Shown one piece after another: positions 63,735 through 64,000 of a stretch of DNA of 64,000 nucleotides (positions are counted from its first letter, which is position 1; the number at the start of each line of letters is the position of its first letter). This DNA comes from Puffinus mauretanicus. Lineage: Eukaryota; Chordata; Aves; Procellariiformes; Procellariidae. Below the pieces are notes generated by a model. The model saw only the letters and a program-made list of their open reading frames with translations, had not been told where the DNA came from and searched no databases. The position numbers and the translations under genes were made by a program. The stretch spans positions 248,001 through 312,000 of the forward strand of contig JAJKFH010004053.1 of assembly GCA_023333565.1 (NCBI GenBank), given 5' to 3'.

Positions 63735-64000
63735 TAAACTATCTACTAGATGAGAGTATGGAGTTCAGTTTTCAGGCCTTTACTCCTCTACAGATACTGC
63801 TCAAAAAAGTGAAAAAGTACAAATCTACAGTAATGGCAACATTTATTAAATGAAGGAGACCAGACATTTTTCACACATTTCAGATGGACATGCAAACAAC
63901 CTTCACGAGACCACACAATTTTGTTTCTCTAGAGTCTTTTTATTTTTAACTGTTATCCTCATAGCGAAAATAATGGTGAAAAGATTCTAGTCTGGGGATT

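Overview
This is a vertebrate nuclear window, almost certainly from a bird. Two independent lines support that. A conserved vertebrate exon, the first coding exon of FGF14 isoform 1A, sits on the minus strand. Two solo LTRs of a family I associate with neoavian endogenous retroviruses (ends TGTC..GGTTT / AAACCA.GACA, each with a 5-bp target duplication) lie in the flanking DNA. The species is not resolvable by eye.

Layout. Positions 1-23.9 kb are AT-rich non-coding DNA downstream of the exon, that is, the start of the intron running from exon 1A toward exon 2 (FGF14 reads right to left). They hold an ancient MIR SINE relic, a probable L3/CR1 LINE relic, one solo LTR (21291-21888) and simple repeats. 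About 23.9-26.05 kb is a strong CpG island containing exon 1A (24613-24805, minus), its GT donor, and a GC-rich leader/promoter with four upstream ATG mini-frames and short GC-rich tandem repeats. From 26.05 to 64 kb the DNA is AT-rich again. By the known mammalian gene structure (isoform 1B starts farther upstream) it should be both 5' flank of the 1A promoter and intron 1 of 1B transcripts. It carries a small GC-rich patch at 27.15-27.4 kb with a GGGGCC-type repeat, a second solo LTR (42280-42853), a G-quadruplex candidate, microsatellites and a three-copy dispersed repeat near 59-63.6 kb.

Only one real coding segment is supported. FGF14 exon 2, the 1B first exon and neighbouring genes were not seen. 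The other open frames are short, mostly without an ATG and without a recognisable domain, and those over the CpG island are low-stop-codon shadows. No bacterial-style operon, CRISPR array, tRNA or rRNA gene was seen. The best leads are regulatory: the uORF-rich 1A leader, the conserved CRE+TATA core in both LTRs, the MIR relic, and the unidentified repeat at 59-63.6 kb. I did not find a previously undescribed multi-gene system.
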